Source of the DNA: Spongisporangium articulatum
Lineage (GTDB): Bacteria; Actinomycetota; Actinomycetes; Actinomycetales; Kineosporiaceae
Reading direction: 5' to 3'
NCBI RefSeq assembly: GCF_044465595.1
Contig: NZ_JBITLV010000001.1
Location: 62,001 to 126,000, forward strand
Length of the DNA stretch: 64,000 nucleotides
A model generated the notes under the pieces. The model was given only the letters and a program-made list of their open reading frames with translations. It ran no database searches and had not been told where the DNA came from. Below, one piece after another: positions 40,469 to 48,593 of the stretch; the stretch's first letter is position 1; each line of letters begins with the position of its first letter. Position numbers and translations under genes: made by a program.

Positions 40469-42238
40469 TCACCCCTGCCTGAGTTCGGCCACGGCCCGGG
40501 CCTCGGCGGCGGTCATCGGTGGGGGCGGCGCCGCGACCGCCCAGGCGGGCATCGTGATCTTGTAGAAGCCCGGCCGGCTGCCCCGGGCCGCCCGGTCGCC
40601 GCTCGTGCCCTGCCAGCGCAGCGTGCCGTAGGGCAGGTCGTCACGGGGGATCTGGCCGCGACGCCCGTTCCAGACGAAGCTCGCCGCAACGTCTCTCGGG
40701 TAGCGCACGTCGCGCAGTGCGGTCAGCGCCGTCTGCCAGCCGGCGCGGACCGTCGGGGTGTCGGCCCAGGCGGACATCCGGACGACGGGGACGCCGAGCG
40801 GGGTGACGTCGTCCACGATGGAACCGGCGAAGCGGCCGAGCGCGACCACGGCACGAGGTTTCGCGCGACGCACGGTCTCGCGGTGGACGGCCACGACGGC
40901 GGGATGGGAGACGGCGGCCTGGACGGCCGCGGAGTCGGCCCCCAGCGAATCCACCGGCAGCGTCCGGAGGATCGCGTAGCTGCGCGTGAGACCTGCAGCG
41001 GCGAGCCAGGTCTGGAGCCTCTGCCCGGCCTCCCCGGTCAGCGCCCGGGCCAGGAACAGGTCGTCCTGCGAGGCCTGGTCGGCCAGCACCAGGACCGAGG
41101 GCTCGGTGAGCCGCCCGCGGTAGCTCGGGCCGAACCCGAACGACGGGTCGGCGAACAGGCCCATGGTCGAGAAGTCGGGCCAGTCCAGGCCCGGCTCCGA
41201 ACCCGAGAGCAGGGCGGCGAAATCGCCTGGGCCCGGGTCGAACTCGAGCGGCGAGCGGCGCGGTGGCTCCACGACCACGTCGCCGCGGTCGGCGGAGTAC
41301 CCGGTGCGGGAGCCCGGTCCGATCGTGTACCTCACACCGCTCGCCTCTCCGGCGCCCTTGGCCGGCAGCTCGATGCTGCGCTGCAGGTCACGGCGCACCC
41401 CGGACGACGTCCCGACCCCGAGGCGCCACGACAACCCGAAGGGGAAGTCCCGGTGCGGGACCGGCGCGACACCGAAGGTGTACTTCGAGGCCCGCCGCGC
41501 ACCGTCGTCCACGGGCAACCAGCCCGCGTCCCGGGCTGCCCAGTCACGCACCGAACCCAGCGCGGCGGTGAAGTCGGCGGTGACCGCCGCGATCGCGGCC
41601 TGCTTCTCCGCCTCGGTGGTGGCCGTGCCGATGCTGCCGGGGTGGGTCACGCCGACCATCCGCAGACCGGGGCGGATGACGCTCGCGTCGGCGGCGGAGA
41701 GCCGGTTCGGGGCCCCGTGCCCGCCGTGCGCCTGCAGCCACGACACACACGTCTCCTTCGCGGCCCGGCCGACGGCGATCACGAGTCGCAGGTCGAGCGT
41801 GGCCGCCGCGTGGTCGAGGATCCGGCCCCGGTGCGCGGCGATCGGGGAGCGCGGATCCTGCGCCAGCGTGGGGAAGTCGCCGTCGTACTGCCCGTTGATC
41901 GGGTACACGAAGGTGTTCAGGAACAGGTAGGAGTGCGTGATCCCGATGGTGTGCAGGAAGTCCTGCAGCACCCCGCCGGTCGTGCCCGTGAACGACCGGT
42001 GCGCCAGCGACTCGTCCTGGGCCCCCTCCTGGCCGATGACGAGCACCTTGGCCGAGCCCGGCGCCGTCCGGCCGCGGTAGAAGATCGGGCCGAAGTGCCA
42101 GCGGAACGGGGCGTCGCCGAAGGCGGCGCCGATCGAGAGGTAGTGCGGCGTCTGCGCGAACAACCGCGCGAACTCGGGGTCGGGCCCCGCGTCGTATTCG
42201 GTGAGCGGCCCGCGGCGCCGGTGCGCGTCGTCCCACAT
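40469..42238 (-). CDS. Tandemly duplicated uracil-DNA-glycosylase-like protein
   Basis: Protein of 589 residues made of two similar halves (about 45-345 and 365-589). Half 1 has a family-4-like UDG pattern: VLVIGQEGAQDE (63-76), FTGTTGGVLQDFL, LFLNTFVYP, AVGRAAKETC and THPGS (199-202) for the leaving-group histidine. Half 2 repeats VLVLADQASQDD, LTGEAGQRLQTWL and ALGRFAG but has no HP motif, so it is probably inactive. Each half ends with a shared tail (DFPFGLSWRLGVGTS; DLPYGTLRWQGTS). No iron-sulfur cysteines of family 4 are present. It leads the operon with the amidohydrolase and S41 peptidase; the ATG follows GGTGAG. Confidence 0.75.
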   Translation of the reverse strand: MWDDAHRRRGPLTEYDAGPDPEFARLFAQTPHYLSIGAAFGDAPFRWHFGPIFYRGRTAPGSAKVLVIGQEGAQDESLAHRSFTGTTGGVLQDFLHTIGITHSYLFLNTFVYPINGQYDGDFPTLAQDPRSPIAAHRGRILDHAAATLDLRLVIAVGRAAKETCVSWLQAHGGHGAPNRLSAADASVIRPGLRMVGVTHPGSIGTATTEAEKQAAIAAVTADFTAALGSVRDWAARDAGWLPVDDGARRASKYTFGVAPVPHRDFPFGLSWRLGVGTSSGVRRDLQRSIELPAKGAGEASGVRYTIGPGSRTGYSADRGDVVVEPPRRSPLEFDPGPGDFAALLSGSEPGLDWPDFSTMGLFADPSFGFGPSYRGRLTEPSVLVLADQASQDDLFLARALTGEAGQRLQTWLAAAGLTRSYAILRTLPVDSLGADSAAVQAAVSHPAVVAVHRETVRRAKPRAVVALGRFAGSIVDDVTPLGVPVVRMSAWADTPTVRAGWQTALTALRDVRYPRDVAASFVWNGRRGQIPRDDLPYGTLRWQGTSGDRAARGSRPGFYKITMPAWAVAAPPPPMTAAEARAVAELRQG

Positions 42239-42305
42239 CTGAGCTCACCCCTCTCCCCCGGATGCACCAACGAACCACACGGGGTGACGGCTGGCAATGC
42301 CTGCC

Positions 42306-42333
42306 GGGTGATCACCCGTCACACTGGTGATCA
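42306..42333. promoter_or_regulatory. Palindromes covering the start of the YihY gene
   Basis: GGGTGATCACCC at 42306-42317 is a perfect 12-base palindrome, and GGTGATCA recurs at 42326-42333, overlapping the ATG. Between them CACACT (42320-42325) sits 7 bases before the ATG as a possible -10. A repressor bound here would block a leaderless transcript. Confidence 0.4.
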
Positions 42334-43358
42334 TGCGAGGAACGGAGCGGCTCGATGCCTTCCAGCAGCGGCACCGGTGGCTGGGCTACCCCCTCGCCGT
42401 GATCTACAAGTTCTTCGACGACCTGGGCGGTTTCCTGGCCGCGCTGATCACCTACTACGGCTTCATCTCGATCTTCCCGTTGCTGCTGCTGTTCGCGTCG
42501 GTGCTCGGTTTCCTGCTGCAGGGCGACGCGCAGCTGCAGGAGCGCATCCTCGACTCCGCGCTACGGCAGTTCCCGGTGATCGGCGAGCAGCTCGGCGACC
42601 CGCAGGGGCTGCGCGGCAGCACGACGGCGGTCGTGATCGGCGGTCTCGGGTCGATCTACGGTGCGCTCGGGGTGGCGCAGGCCGTGCAGAACGCGATGAA
42701 CACGATCTGGGCGGTGCCGCGCAACCGGCGGGGAAACCCGTTCGTGACCCGCGGACGCAGCGTGGTGATCCTGCTGGTCGGCGGGCTGACCGTGGTGGTC
42801 ACCGGCGGGCTGAGCGCATTCCCGGCCCTGAACAGCTGGGGCACCACGAGCCGCGTCGCCACGACGGTACTCGCCACCTCGATCACCACCGCCTTCTTCG
42901 TGTTCCTGTTCCGGTTCGCGACGGCGCACCCGCTGAGCCGCTCCGACGTGCTGCCCGGCGCGTTCGCCGCGGCGCTGGTGTGGCAGCTGCTGCAGTCCAC
43001 CGGGGCCGCGTACGTGGGCGGGGTGGTGCGCCGGGCCGACGCCACCAACGGGGTGTTCGCGATCGTGCTCGGCCTGATCGCCTGGATCTACCTGGCCGCC
43101 GTCTCGATGCTGCTGTGCGCCGAGGCGAACGTCGTGCACGTGCAGCGCCTGTACCCGCGCACCCTGCTGACCCCCTTCACGGACGACGTCGACCTCACCG
43201 ACGCCGACCGCCGGGCCTACACCAGCTACGCGAACGCCGCGCGCACCAAGGAGTTCGAGTCGGTGGACGTACGGTTCAAGCACAACGGGCAGAACAAGAC
43301 CGCCAACCGCCTGCGGAAGCGGTTGAGCGCGCTCAGGGAGCGGTCACGAGATCGATGA
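42333..43358 (+). CDS. YihY/BrkB-family membrane protein
   Basis: Protein of 341 residues with about six membrane helices. It has family strings such as FLAALITYYGFISIFPLLLL, YGALGVAQAVQNAMNTIW and VFAIVLGLIAWIYLAA. YihY proteins are inner-membrane proteins of uncertain function; an old RNase BN label is wrong. I chose the ATG at 42333, since relatives begin close to ERLDAFQQRH; a GTG at 42327 is possible. Its last 26 bases overlap the end of the convergent aldolase gene. A second YihY gene is at 54.2-55.3 kb, with little similarity outside the core. Confidence 0.87.
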   Translation: MRGTERLDAFQQRHRWLGYPLAVIYKFFDDLGGFLAALITYYGFISIFPLLLLFASVLGFLLQGDAQLQERILDSALRQFPVIGEQLGDPQGLRGSTTAVVIGGLGSIYGALGVAQAVQNAMNTIWAVPRNRRGNPFVTRGRSVVILLVGGLTVVVTGGLSAFPALNSWGTTSRVATTVLATSITTAFFVFLFRFATAHPLSRSDVLPGAFAAALVWQLLQSTGAAYVGGVVRRADATNGVFAIVLGLIAWIYLAAVSMLLCAEANVVHVQRLYPRTLLTPFTDDVDLTDADRRAYTSYANAARTKEFESVDVRFKHNGQNKTANRLRKRLSALRERSRDR

Positions 43359-44181
43359 GAGCCCGCGCCGTGCCTGTCATCTCGGTGCGGGCGGCCCGCA
43401 GGTAGGTGCGCGGGTCGACGCCGTCGTACCCGGCCAGGCTGCTCCGGACCGCCGCGGTGAACGCGACGTTGAGCGCCGTCCCGATGTTGACCTTGACGAT
43501 GCCGGCCCGGATCGCGGCGCGCAGGCTCTCGTCCGGGACGCCCGACGAGCCGTGCAGGACGAGCGGGACGTCGACGGCGTCGCGGATGCCGCTGATCAGC
43601 GCGTGGTCGAGGTCGGCCGTGCGTTCGGTCATGGCGTGCGAGGAACCGACGGCGACCGCGAGGGCGTCGACACCGGTGGCCCGCACGTACTCGGCGGCCT
43701 GGGCCGGGTCGGTACGGACGCCGGGCGCGTGGGCGCTGGTCACCTGGGTCGCCTTGCCGCCGACGTAGCCGAGCTCGGCCTCGACGAAGACACCGTGGGC
43801 GTGCAGGTATTCGGCGCGGCGCGCGGTCTCGGCGACGTTCTCGTCGTAGGGCAGGCTCCCCGCGTCGACCATCACCGACCGGTAGCCGGCGGCCGGGGCC
43901 CGCTCGAGGAGGCCGGCGTCCTCGACGTGGTCGAGGTGCAGGGCCACCGGGACGTCGGCGGCGGTCGCCAGCGCCCGCAGGGCCTGGGTCAGCGGGGTCA
44001 GCCACCCGTCGTGGTACTTCACCGCGTTCTCGCTGACCTGCAGGATCACCGGCCGGTCGGCCTGTTCGGCCGCGGTGACGACGGCCTCGCCGTGCTCGAG
44101 CGTGATGACGTTGAACGCCGCGACGCCGTGGCCGTCGCGCCCGGCCGCCACCACCAGTTCGCCCGCTCCGACCTCGGCCAC
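43333..44181 (-). CDS. Class II ketose-bisphosphate aldolase
   Basis: Protein of 282 residues, a zinc-dependent aldolase of the fructose/tagatose-bisphosphate group that splits ketose-1,6-bisphosphates into DHAP and glyceraldehyde 3-phosphate. Metal-binding histidines are in ALHLDHVED and VLHGSSGV; FVEAELGYVGG and VKVNIGTALN are typical of GatY/KbaY-like enzymes. The GTG at 44181 has GGGAGG upstream. It diverges from the kinase of the same pathway over a shared palindrome. Whether the sugar is fructose, tagatose or another hexulose cannot be seen. Confidence 0.87.
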   Translation of the reverse strand: MAEVGAGELVVAAGRDGHGVAAFNVITLEHGEAVVTAAEQADRPVILQVSENAVKYHDGWLTPLTQALRALATAADVPVALHLDHVEDAGLLERAPAAGYRSVMVDAGSLPYDENVAETARRAEYLHAHGVFVEAELGYVGGKATQVTSAHAPGVRTDPAQAAEYVRATGVDALAVAVGSSHAMTERTADLDHALISGIRDAVDVPLVLHGSSGVPDESLRAAIRAGIVKVNIGTALNVAFTAAVRSSLAGYDGVDPRTYLRAARTEMTGTARALIDLVTAP

Positions 44182-44194
44182 GTCGCCTCCCGCC

Positions 44195-44226
44195 CTTGTG
44201 GAATGCACAAGCAAATCCAATAATAT
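44195..44226. promoter_or_regulatory. Divergent promoter with DeoR-type operator
   Basis: CTTGTG (44195-44200) and CACAAG (44206-44211) form a perfect inverted repeat with a 5-base spacer. AT-rich sequence with TAATAT at 44221-44226 follows, a likely -10 for the plus-strand operon. The gap separates the aldolase from the kinase/deoR operon, so this is the likely site of the DeoR regulator encoded at 45540. Confidence 0.55.
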
Positions 44227-44259
44227 CCACGAAGGTACAAGGCTTGGCGAGGTGGCCGG

Positions 44260-45540
44260 ATGCTGGAGCAGGCGTGGGTCGGCCTCGACGTCGGCACGAC
44301 CTCCAGCAAGGCGGTCGCGTACTCCGCCACCGGGGCGGAGCTGGGCTCGGGGCGGGCCCCGACGGTCTGGCGGACGACGCCCCTCGGGGTGGAACTCGAC
44401 CCGGCGGTCCTGCTCGACTCGGCCCTGTCGGCGCTGGCGTCGGCGGTGGCCGGACTCCCGCCGGCCGTCACCGTGGCCGGGGTGGGCGTCACGAGCATGG
44501 GTGAGACCGGGGTGCTGGTGGACGCGTCCGGCGCGGTGTGCGCGCCGTCCATCGCCTGGCACGACACCCGGGATGCCGTCGAGGTCGCCGAGCTCGGCGC
44601 CGACCTGGGCGAGGAGTCGTTCGGCGCCCGGGCGGGAAAGCCGCTGCGCGGCCAGTTCTCGATCACCAAGCACCGCTGGCTGCTGAGACACGTGCGCACG
44701 GCGGAGCGGGCCGCCCGCCGGTTCAACGTGGCCGAGTGGGTGGCCCGCGGCCTCGGTGCCGCCCCGGTGTGCGACCGGGCCCTGGCCTGCCGCACCGGCT
44801 GGTACGACCTGGCCGGCGACGGCTGGTGGGGCGACGCGCTGGAGTGGAGCGGGGCGACGGAGGACCTGATGCCCGACCTGGTGGACTCCGGAACCCCGCT
44901 GGGCTCGGCCACGTCCGGGCATCCCCGGCTGCACGGCGCGGTCGTGACCACGGCCGGTCACGACCACCAGGCGGCCGCGCTCGGGGCCGGCGCGACCGGC
45001 GTCGGCGACGAACTCGACTCGTCCGGTACGGCCGAGGCCCTGGTCCGCACCGTCGCCCCCGGGCTGACCGGCGACCAGGTGCTGACCCTGGCCCGCGGCG
45101 GGATCACCACGGACGTCAGCATCCAGCCCGGCCGGTGGTCGCTGCTGGGCGGGACCGAGGGCGGGCTGCACCTGCAGCAGGCGCTGGACGCGCTCGGGGT
45201 CGATCGGGACGGGCTGCCCGGCCTGGACGCGGAGTCGTTGTCCGGTGAGGGTTCTCGGGGGGCCAGGTGGCGCGCAGCGGCGGAGCAGGCGACCGACGAG
45301 GCGGTGATCCTGCACGCCGCGATCAGCGCCGTCGCCGGCCCGCACGCCCGGCTGATCGTGACCGGCGGCTGGCGGCACAGCGCCGCCGTGATGGCCGCCA
45401 AACGAGCCGGTTTCGGGGCCCTGGAGGTGTCGCCGGTGGCCGAGGCCGGGACGCTCGGCGCGGCCACCCTGGCCGCCCGGGCCGCGGGTGAGCTGGCCGA
45501 CGACGAGGTGCTGGGCCACGACGAGGTGCTGGGAGCCTGA
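44260..45540 (+). CDS. FGGY-family carbohydrate kinase
   Basis: Protein of 426 residues, an ATP-dependent sugar kinase of the FGGY (xylulose/glycerol kinase) fold. The first phosphate loop is GLDVGTTSSKAVAY (about 8-21); SMGETG and SIAWHDTRD hold substrate residues including the catalytic aspartate; the ATP-side strings are SSGTAEALV and VTGGWRHSAAV. It is shorter than typical xylulokinases (about 480-500). It heads an operon with deoR, a phosphofructokinase-type gene and a dehydrogenase, so it probably phosphorylates a ketose or polyol of this pathway. Confidence 0.85.
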   Translation: MLEQAWVGLDVGTTSSKAVAYSATGAELGSGRAPTVWRTTPLGVELDPAVLLDSALSALASAVAGLPPAVTVAGVGVTSMGETGVLVDASGAVCAPSIAWHDTRDAVEVAELGADLGEESFGARAGKPLRGQFSITKHRWLLRHVRTAERAARRFNVAEWVARGLGAAPVCDRALACRTGWYDLAGDGWWGDALEWSGATEDLMPDLVDSGTPLGSATSGHPRLHGAVVTTAGHDHQAAALGAGATGVGDELDSSGTAEALVRTVAPGLTGDQVLTLARGGITTDVSIQPGRWSLLGGTEGGLHLQQALDALGVDRDGLPGLDAESLSGEGSRGARWRAAAEQATDEAVILHAAISAVAGPHARLIVTGGWRHSAAVMAAKRAGFGALEVSPVAEAGTLGAATLAARAAGELADDEVLGHDEVLGA

Positions 45541-46349
45541 TGACCGAGAAGGGCGACGACCGGGTGGTGCGGCCCATGTTCGCCGAGCAGCGGCGCCAGT
45601 TCATGCTGCGCCGGCTGGCCGCGACCGGGCGGGTCGAGGCCTCGCAACTGGCCGAGGAACTCGGGGTCAGTGGCGAGTCGATCCGTAAGGACCTCGGTGA
45701 GCTGGAGGACCGCGGGCTGCTGCGGCGCGTGCACGGTGGCGCCATCCCGGTGCACGAGCTGACCGTCGAGCCGACCGTGCAGCAGCGCGGCATCACCCGG
45801 GAGAAGGAGGCGATCGCCCGAGCGGCCCTGGCCCACCTGCCCGCGGGTGGGTCGCTGCTGATCGACGCCGGTTCGACCACGGCCGAGTTCGCCGCGCTGC
45901 TGGCCGCTTCGGTGCCCGGTGACCGCGAGCTGACCGTGGTCACCAACGCGCTGCCGATCGCCCTGACGCTCGGTGGGTTGCCCGGCGCCGAGGTGCACAA
46001 CGTGGGCGGCACGGTGCGCCGCCAGACCCTGGCCGCGGTCGGGCAGCAGGCCCTGGACGCGCTGGCCGAGGTCAACGTCGAGACGGCCTTCCTCGGCACC
46101 AACGCCATCTCCTTCAGCCGCGGCCTGACCACGCCGGACCCGGCCGAGGCGGCGGTGAAGGCGGCGATGCTGGCCGCCGCGCAGACCCGGATCGTGCTGG
46201 CCGACCACACCAAGTTCGGCCGCACCGCCCGGGCCCGGCACGCGACCCTGGCCGACATCGACCTGCTGATCACCGATTCCGGTGTGTCCACCGCCGACCT
46301 GAAGGCGCTCGAGGCCGCCGGGGTGGCCGTGGAGGTGGCCCGGCCGTGA
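45540..46349 (+). CDS. DeoR-family transcriptional regulator
   Basis: Protein of 269 residues. The N-terminal DeoR helix-turn-helix is AEQRRQFMLRRLAATGRVEA followed by LAEELGVSGESIRKDL. The C-terminal DeoRC domain carries DAGSTTAEFAALL and the GTNAIS segment for a phosphosugar. Start and kinase stop share a base (TGATG), and its stop overlaps the next GTG. It probably represses the divergent aldolase and its own operon until the sugar phosphate binds. Confidence 0.9.
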   Translation: MTEKGDDRVVRPMFAEQRRQFMLRRLAATGRVEASQLAEELGVSGESIRKDLGELEDRGLLRRVHGGAIPVHELTVEPTVQQRGITREKEAIARAALAHLPAGGSLLIDAGSTTAEFAALLAASVPGDRELTVVTNALPIALTLGGLPGAEVHNVGGTVRRQTLAAVGQQALDALAEVNVETAFLGTNAISFSRGLTTPDPAEAAVKAAMLAAAQTRIVLADHTKFGRTARARHATLADIDLLITDSGVSTADLKALEAAGVAVEVARP

Positions 46350-47326
46350 TCACCACCGTCACCCCCAACCCGAGCCTCGACCGCACGCTGCACGTGACGA
46401 AGCTGCGGCTGGGCGGGGTGAACCGGACGTCGGCTGAGAGCGTCGAACCGTCCGGCAAGGGCGTGAACGTGGCGCTCGCCCTGGCGACGGCGGGCGTACC
46501 GGTGACCGCCGTGCTGCCCGCCGGAGGGCCGAGCGGGGTGGAGCTGCTGGCGATGCTGGACGAGGCCGGGCTCGACTCGCTCACGGTCGGGATCGCCGGG
46601 TCGGTCCGCAGCAACGTCACCCTGGTCGAGGCCGACGGGCGCACCACGAAGGTGAACGAGCCGGGGCCGACGCTCAGCCGCCGGGAGGTCGAGCTGCTCG
46701 TGGACTCCTCACTCAGGCCCGGCACCGAGGGCGACTGGGTGGCCTGGTGCGGCTCGCTGCCGGGCGGTTTCGACCACACGACGTTCGCCGCCGCCCTGGC
46801 GGCCGCCCGGTCGGCCGGACGGCGGGTCGCGGTCGACGCCTCGGGCCGGGCGCTGGAGGTGGCGCTGTCCGGCGGTCCGGACGGGCTCCCGCACCTGGTG
46901 AAGCCGAACGCCGACGAGTTGGCCGAGCTGACCGGCGCCCGGCTACGCACCCTGGGCGACGTCGTCCGCGCCGCCCGGGTGCTCGTGACCCGCGGCGTGC
47001 AGACCGTTCTCGTGAGCCTGGGCGGCGACGGGGCGGTCCTGGTGGACGAGGCGGTCTGCTTGCACGGGGCGGCACCGGTGGAACGGGTGGTGAACACCGT
47101 GGGGGCGGGTGACGCCTTCCTGGCCGGCTACCTGGCCGTGGAACAGAACCCGCACGAGCGGCTGGCGAGTGCCCTGCGGTTCGGGGCGGTCGCCGTCCAG
47201 CAGGACGGCACCCTGCTGCCCCACGGCCCGCTCGCCGAGCGGAACGAGATCGCCTGCACCGTGGGCGAGGTCGAGGAAGGGCGGGCGCTGAGCGCGCCGG
47301 CCGGCCGATCAGGAGGTCGAGGATGA
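46346..47326 (+). CDS. 1-phosphofructokinase/tagatose-6-phosphate-kinase-type sugar kinase
   Basis: Protein of 326 residues of the PfkB (ribokinase) fold. It starts with TVTPNPSLDRTL, the hallmark of 1-phosphofructokinase and LacC-type kinases, has GGVNR and PSGKGVNVA for the sugar phosphate and ends the core with VNTVGAGDAFLAGYL holding the catalytic aspartate. It would add the second phosphate to make a ketose bisphosphate, the aldolase substrate. It overlaps its neighbours at both ends (GTGA, ATGA). Confidence 0.88.
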   Translation: MITTVTPNPSLDRTLHVTKLRLGGVNRTSAESVEPSGKGVNVALALATAGVPVTAVLPAGGPSGVELLAMLDEAGLDSLTVGIAGSVRSNVTLVEADGRTTKVNEPGPTLSRREVELLVDSSLRPGTEGDWVAWCGSLPGGFDHTTFAAALAAARSAGRRVAVDASGRALEVALSGGPDGLPHLVKPNADELAELTGARLRTLGDVVRAARVLVTRGVQTVLVSLGGDGAVLVDEAVCLHGAAPVERVVNTVGAGDAFLAGYLAVEQNPHERLASALRFGAVAVQQDGTLLPHGPLAERNEIACTVGEVEEGRALSAPAGRSGGRG

Positions 47327-48369
47327 CCATGCGCAGGGTGCTGGTGACGGCGGACGGTATCGGGCTGGAGGAGGCCGAGGTGCCGGTGCCCGCCGAGCAC
47401 GAGGTGCTGGTGAGGGGTCTCGTCGCCGGGGTCTGCGGGTCGGACACGCACGCGGCGCACGGGCGCCACCCGTTCGTCGCGCTGCCCTACCACCCGGGTC
47501 ACGAGGCGGTCGGCGTGGTCGAGGCGTTGGGGGCCGGTGTGACCTCGGTGCGGGTCGGCGACCGGGTCACAGTCGAGCCCGACCTGCCCTGCTGGCACTG
47601 CAAGATGTGCGTCACCGGGCGCGAGAACCTGTGTGAGAACCTGCAGTTCTTCGGCTGCGGCTGGCCGCAGGGCGGGATGGGCGAGCGCTGGACGATCGCG
47701 GCGAACCGGCTGCACGTCGTGCCGGGCGACCTGTCCCTGGCCGCGGCCGCGCTGATCGAACCGCTGTCGACGCCGGTGCACGCGGTGCGCGTGGCCGGCG
47801 ACGTCGCCGGGAAGGCGGTGGCCGTGCTCGGCGCCGGGACCATCGGGCTCCTGGTCCTGCGCGTGCTGAAAGCCCTTGGGGCACATCGGATCGTGGTCAC
47901 CGATCCCCTCCCGGCCAAGCGGGGCCTGGCCCTGCGGCTGGGCGCCGACGCCGTGGTGGACGCGACCGCCGCGGACGCGGCCGAGCAGGTTCGCCGCGAG
48001 CTCGGCGAGAGCGCAGACGTGGTGTTCGACTGCGTGGCCGTGGAACCCACCGTCCGGCAGGCGATCTCGATTGCCGACAAGGGCGGGACCGTGGTGATCG
48101 TCGGGGTACCGGCGCGCGAGGTCACGGTGCCGTTGCCGATCATCCAGGACCACCAGATCCGGGTCCAGGGCAGCGCCACGTACCTGCCCGAGGACTACCG
48201 CGACGCGGTCCGGCTGCTGCAGGCCGGGGCGGTGCGGCCGGAGGACTTCGTCACGGCGGTCTACCCGATGGAGGAGGCCGCCGCGGCGTTCGACGCGTCG
48301 TCGTCCGGCGCGCAGGTGAAGGTGCTGGTCTCCATCACTGCGGAGGCGACGGCTCAGCTGGCACCCTGA
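47323..48369 (+). CDS. Zinc-dependent medium-chain dehydrogenase, sugar-alcohol type
   Basis: Protein of 348 residues. Catalytic zinc ligands are in VCGSDTH and PGHEAVG; four cysteines in PCWHCKMCVTGRENLC hold the structural zinc. The NAD-binding motif is AVLGAGTIGLLVL. Members near this pattern oxidise sorbitol, galactitol, threitol or related polyols to ketoses. In this operon it is the likely first step, feeding the FGGY kinase. The last 35 bases overlap the convergent small membrane protein gene. Confidence 0.87.
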   Translation: MTMRRVLVTADGIGLEEAEVPVPAEHEVLVRGLVAGVCGSDTHAAHGRHPFVALPYHPGHEAVGVVEALGAGVTSVRVGDRVTVEPDLPCWHCKMCVTGRENLCENLQFFGCGWPQGGMGERWTIAANRLHVVPGDLSLAAAALIEPLSTPVHAVRVAGDVAGKAVAVLGAGTIGLLVLRVLKALGAHRIVVTDPLPAKRGLALRLGADAVVDATAADAAEQVRRELGESADVVFDCVAVEPTVRQAISIADKGGTVVIVGVPAREVTVPLPIIQDHQIRVQGSATYLPEDYRDAVRLLQAGAVRPEDFVTAVYPMEEAAAAFDASSSGAQVKVLVSITAEATAQLAP

Positions 48370-48583
48370 TCGGGCGCAGCAGGGCCCAGGTGATGAACAC
48401 GCCCGCCACGACGATCAGCCCGATGCCGACCTCGAGGTTGAGGTTCGAGCCGTCGACCTTCTCCTTCTCGGCCGCCGGCGTGAACCACAGACCCATCACG
48501 GTCAGCACCACGCCGTAGAGCCCGAGCAGCCCTCCGATCAGGGTGCGGATGTCGAACGCCCCGGCGGTCTTCTTCTCGGCCAC
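48335..48583 (-). CDS. Small two-helix membrane protein paired with the symporter
   Basis: Protein of 82 residues with two membrane segments (about 13-34 and 50-70) and a short charged loop. AGGAGG precedes the GTG start. It follows the SSS symporter after 10 bases, and similar small proteins often accompany this type of symporter in Actinomycetota; it could be an accessory subunit, which is inference. Confidence 0.72.
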   Translation of the reverse strand: MAEKKTAGAFDIRTLIGGLLGLYGVVLTVMGLWFTPAAEKEKVDGSNLNLEVGIGLIVVAGVFITWALLRPIRVPAEPSPPQ

Positions 48584-48593
48584 GGCTTTCCTC

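Noticed and set aside
40394..43405. Plus-strand open frame of 1003 codons
   Set aside because: Most of it is the complement of the duplicated glycosylase-like gene, then an out-of-frame reading of the YihY gene. Both true genes have clear motifs and starts.
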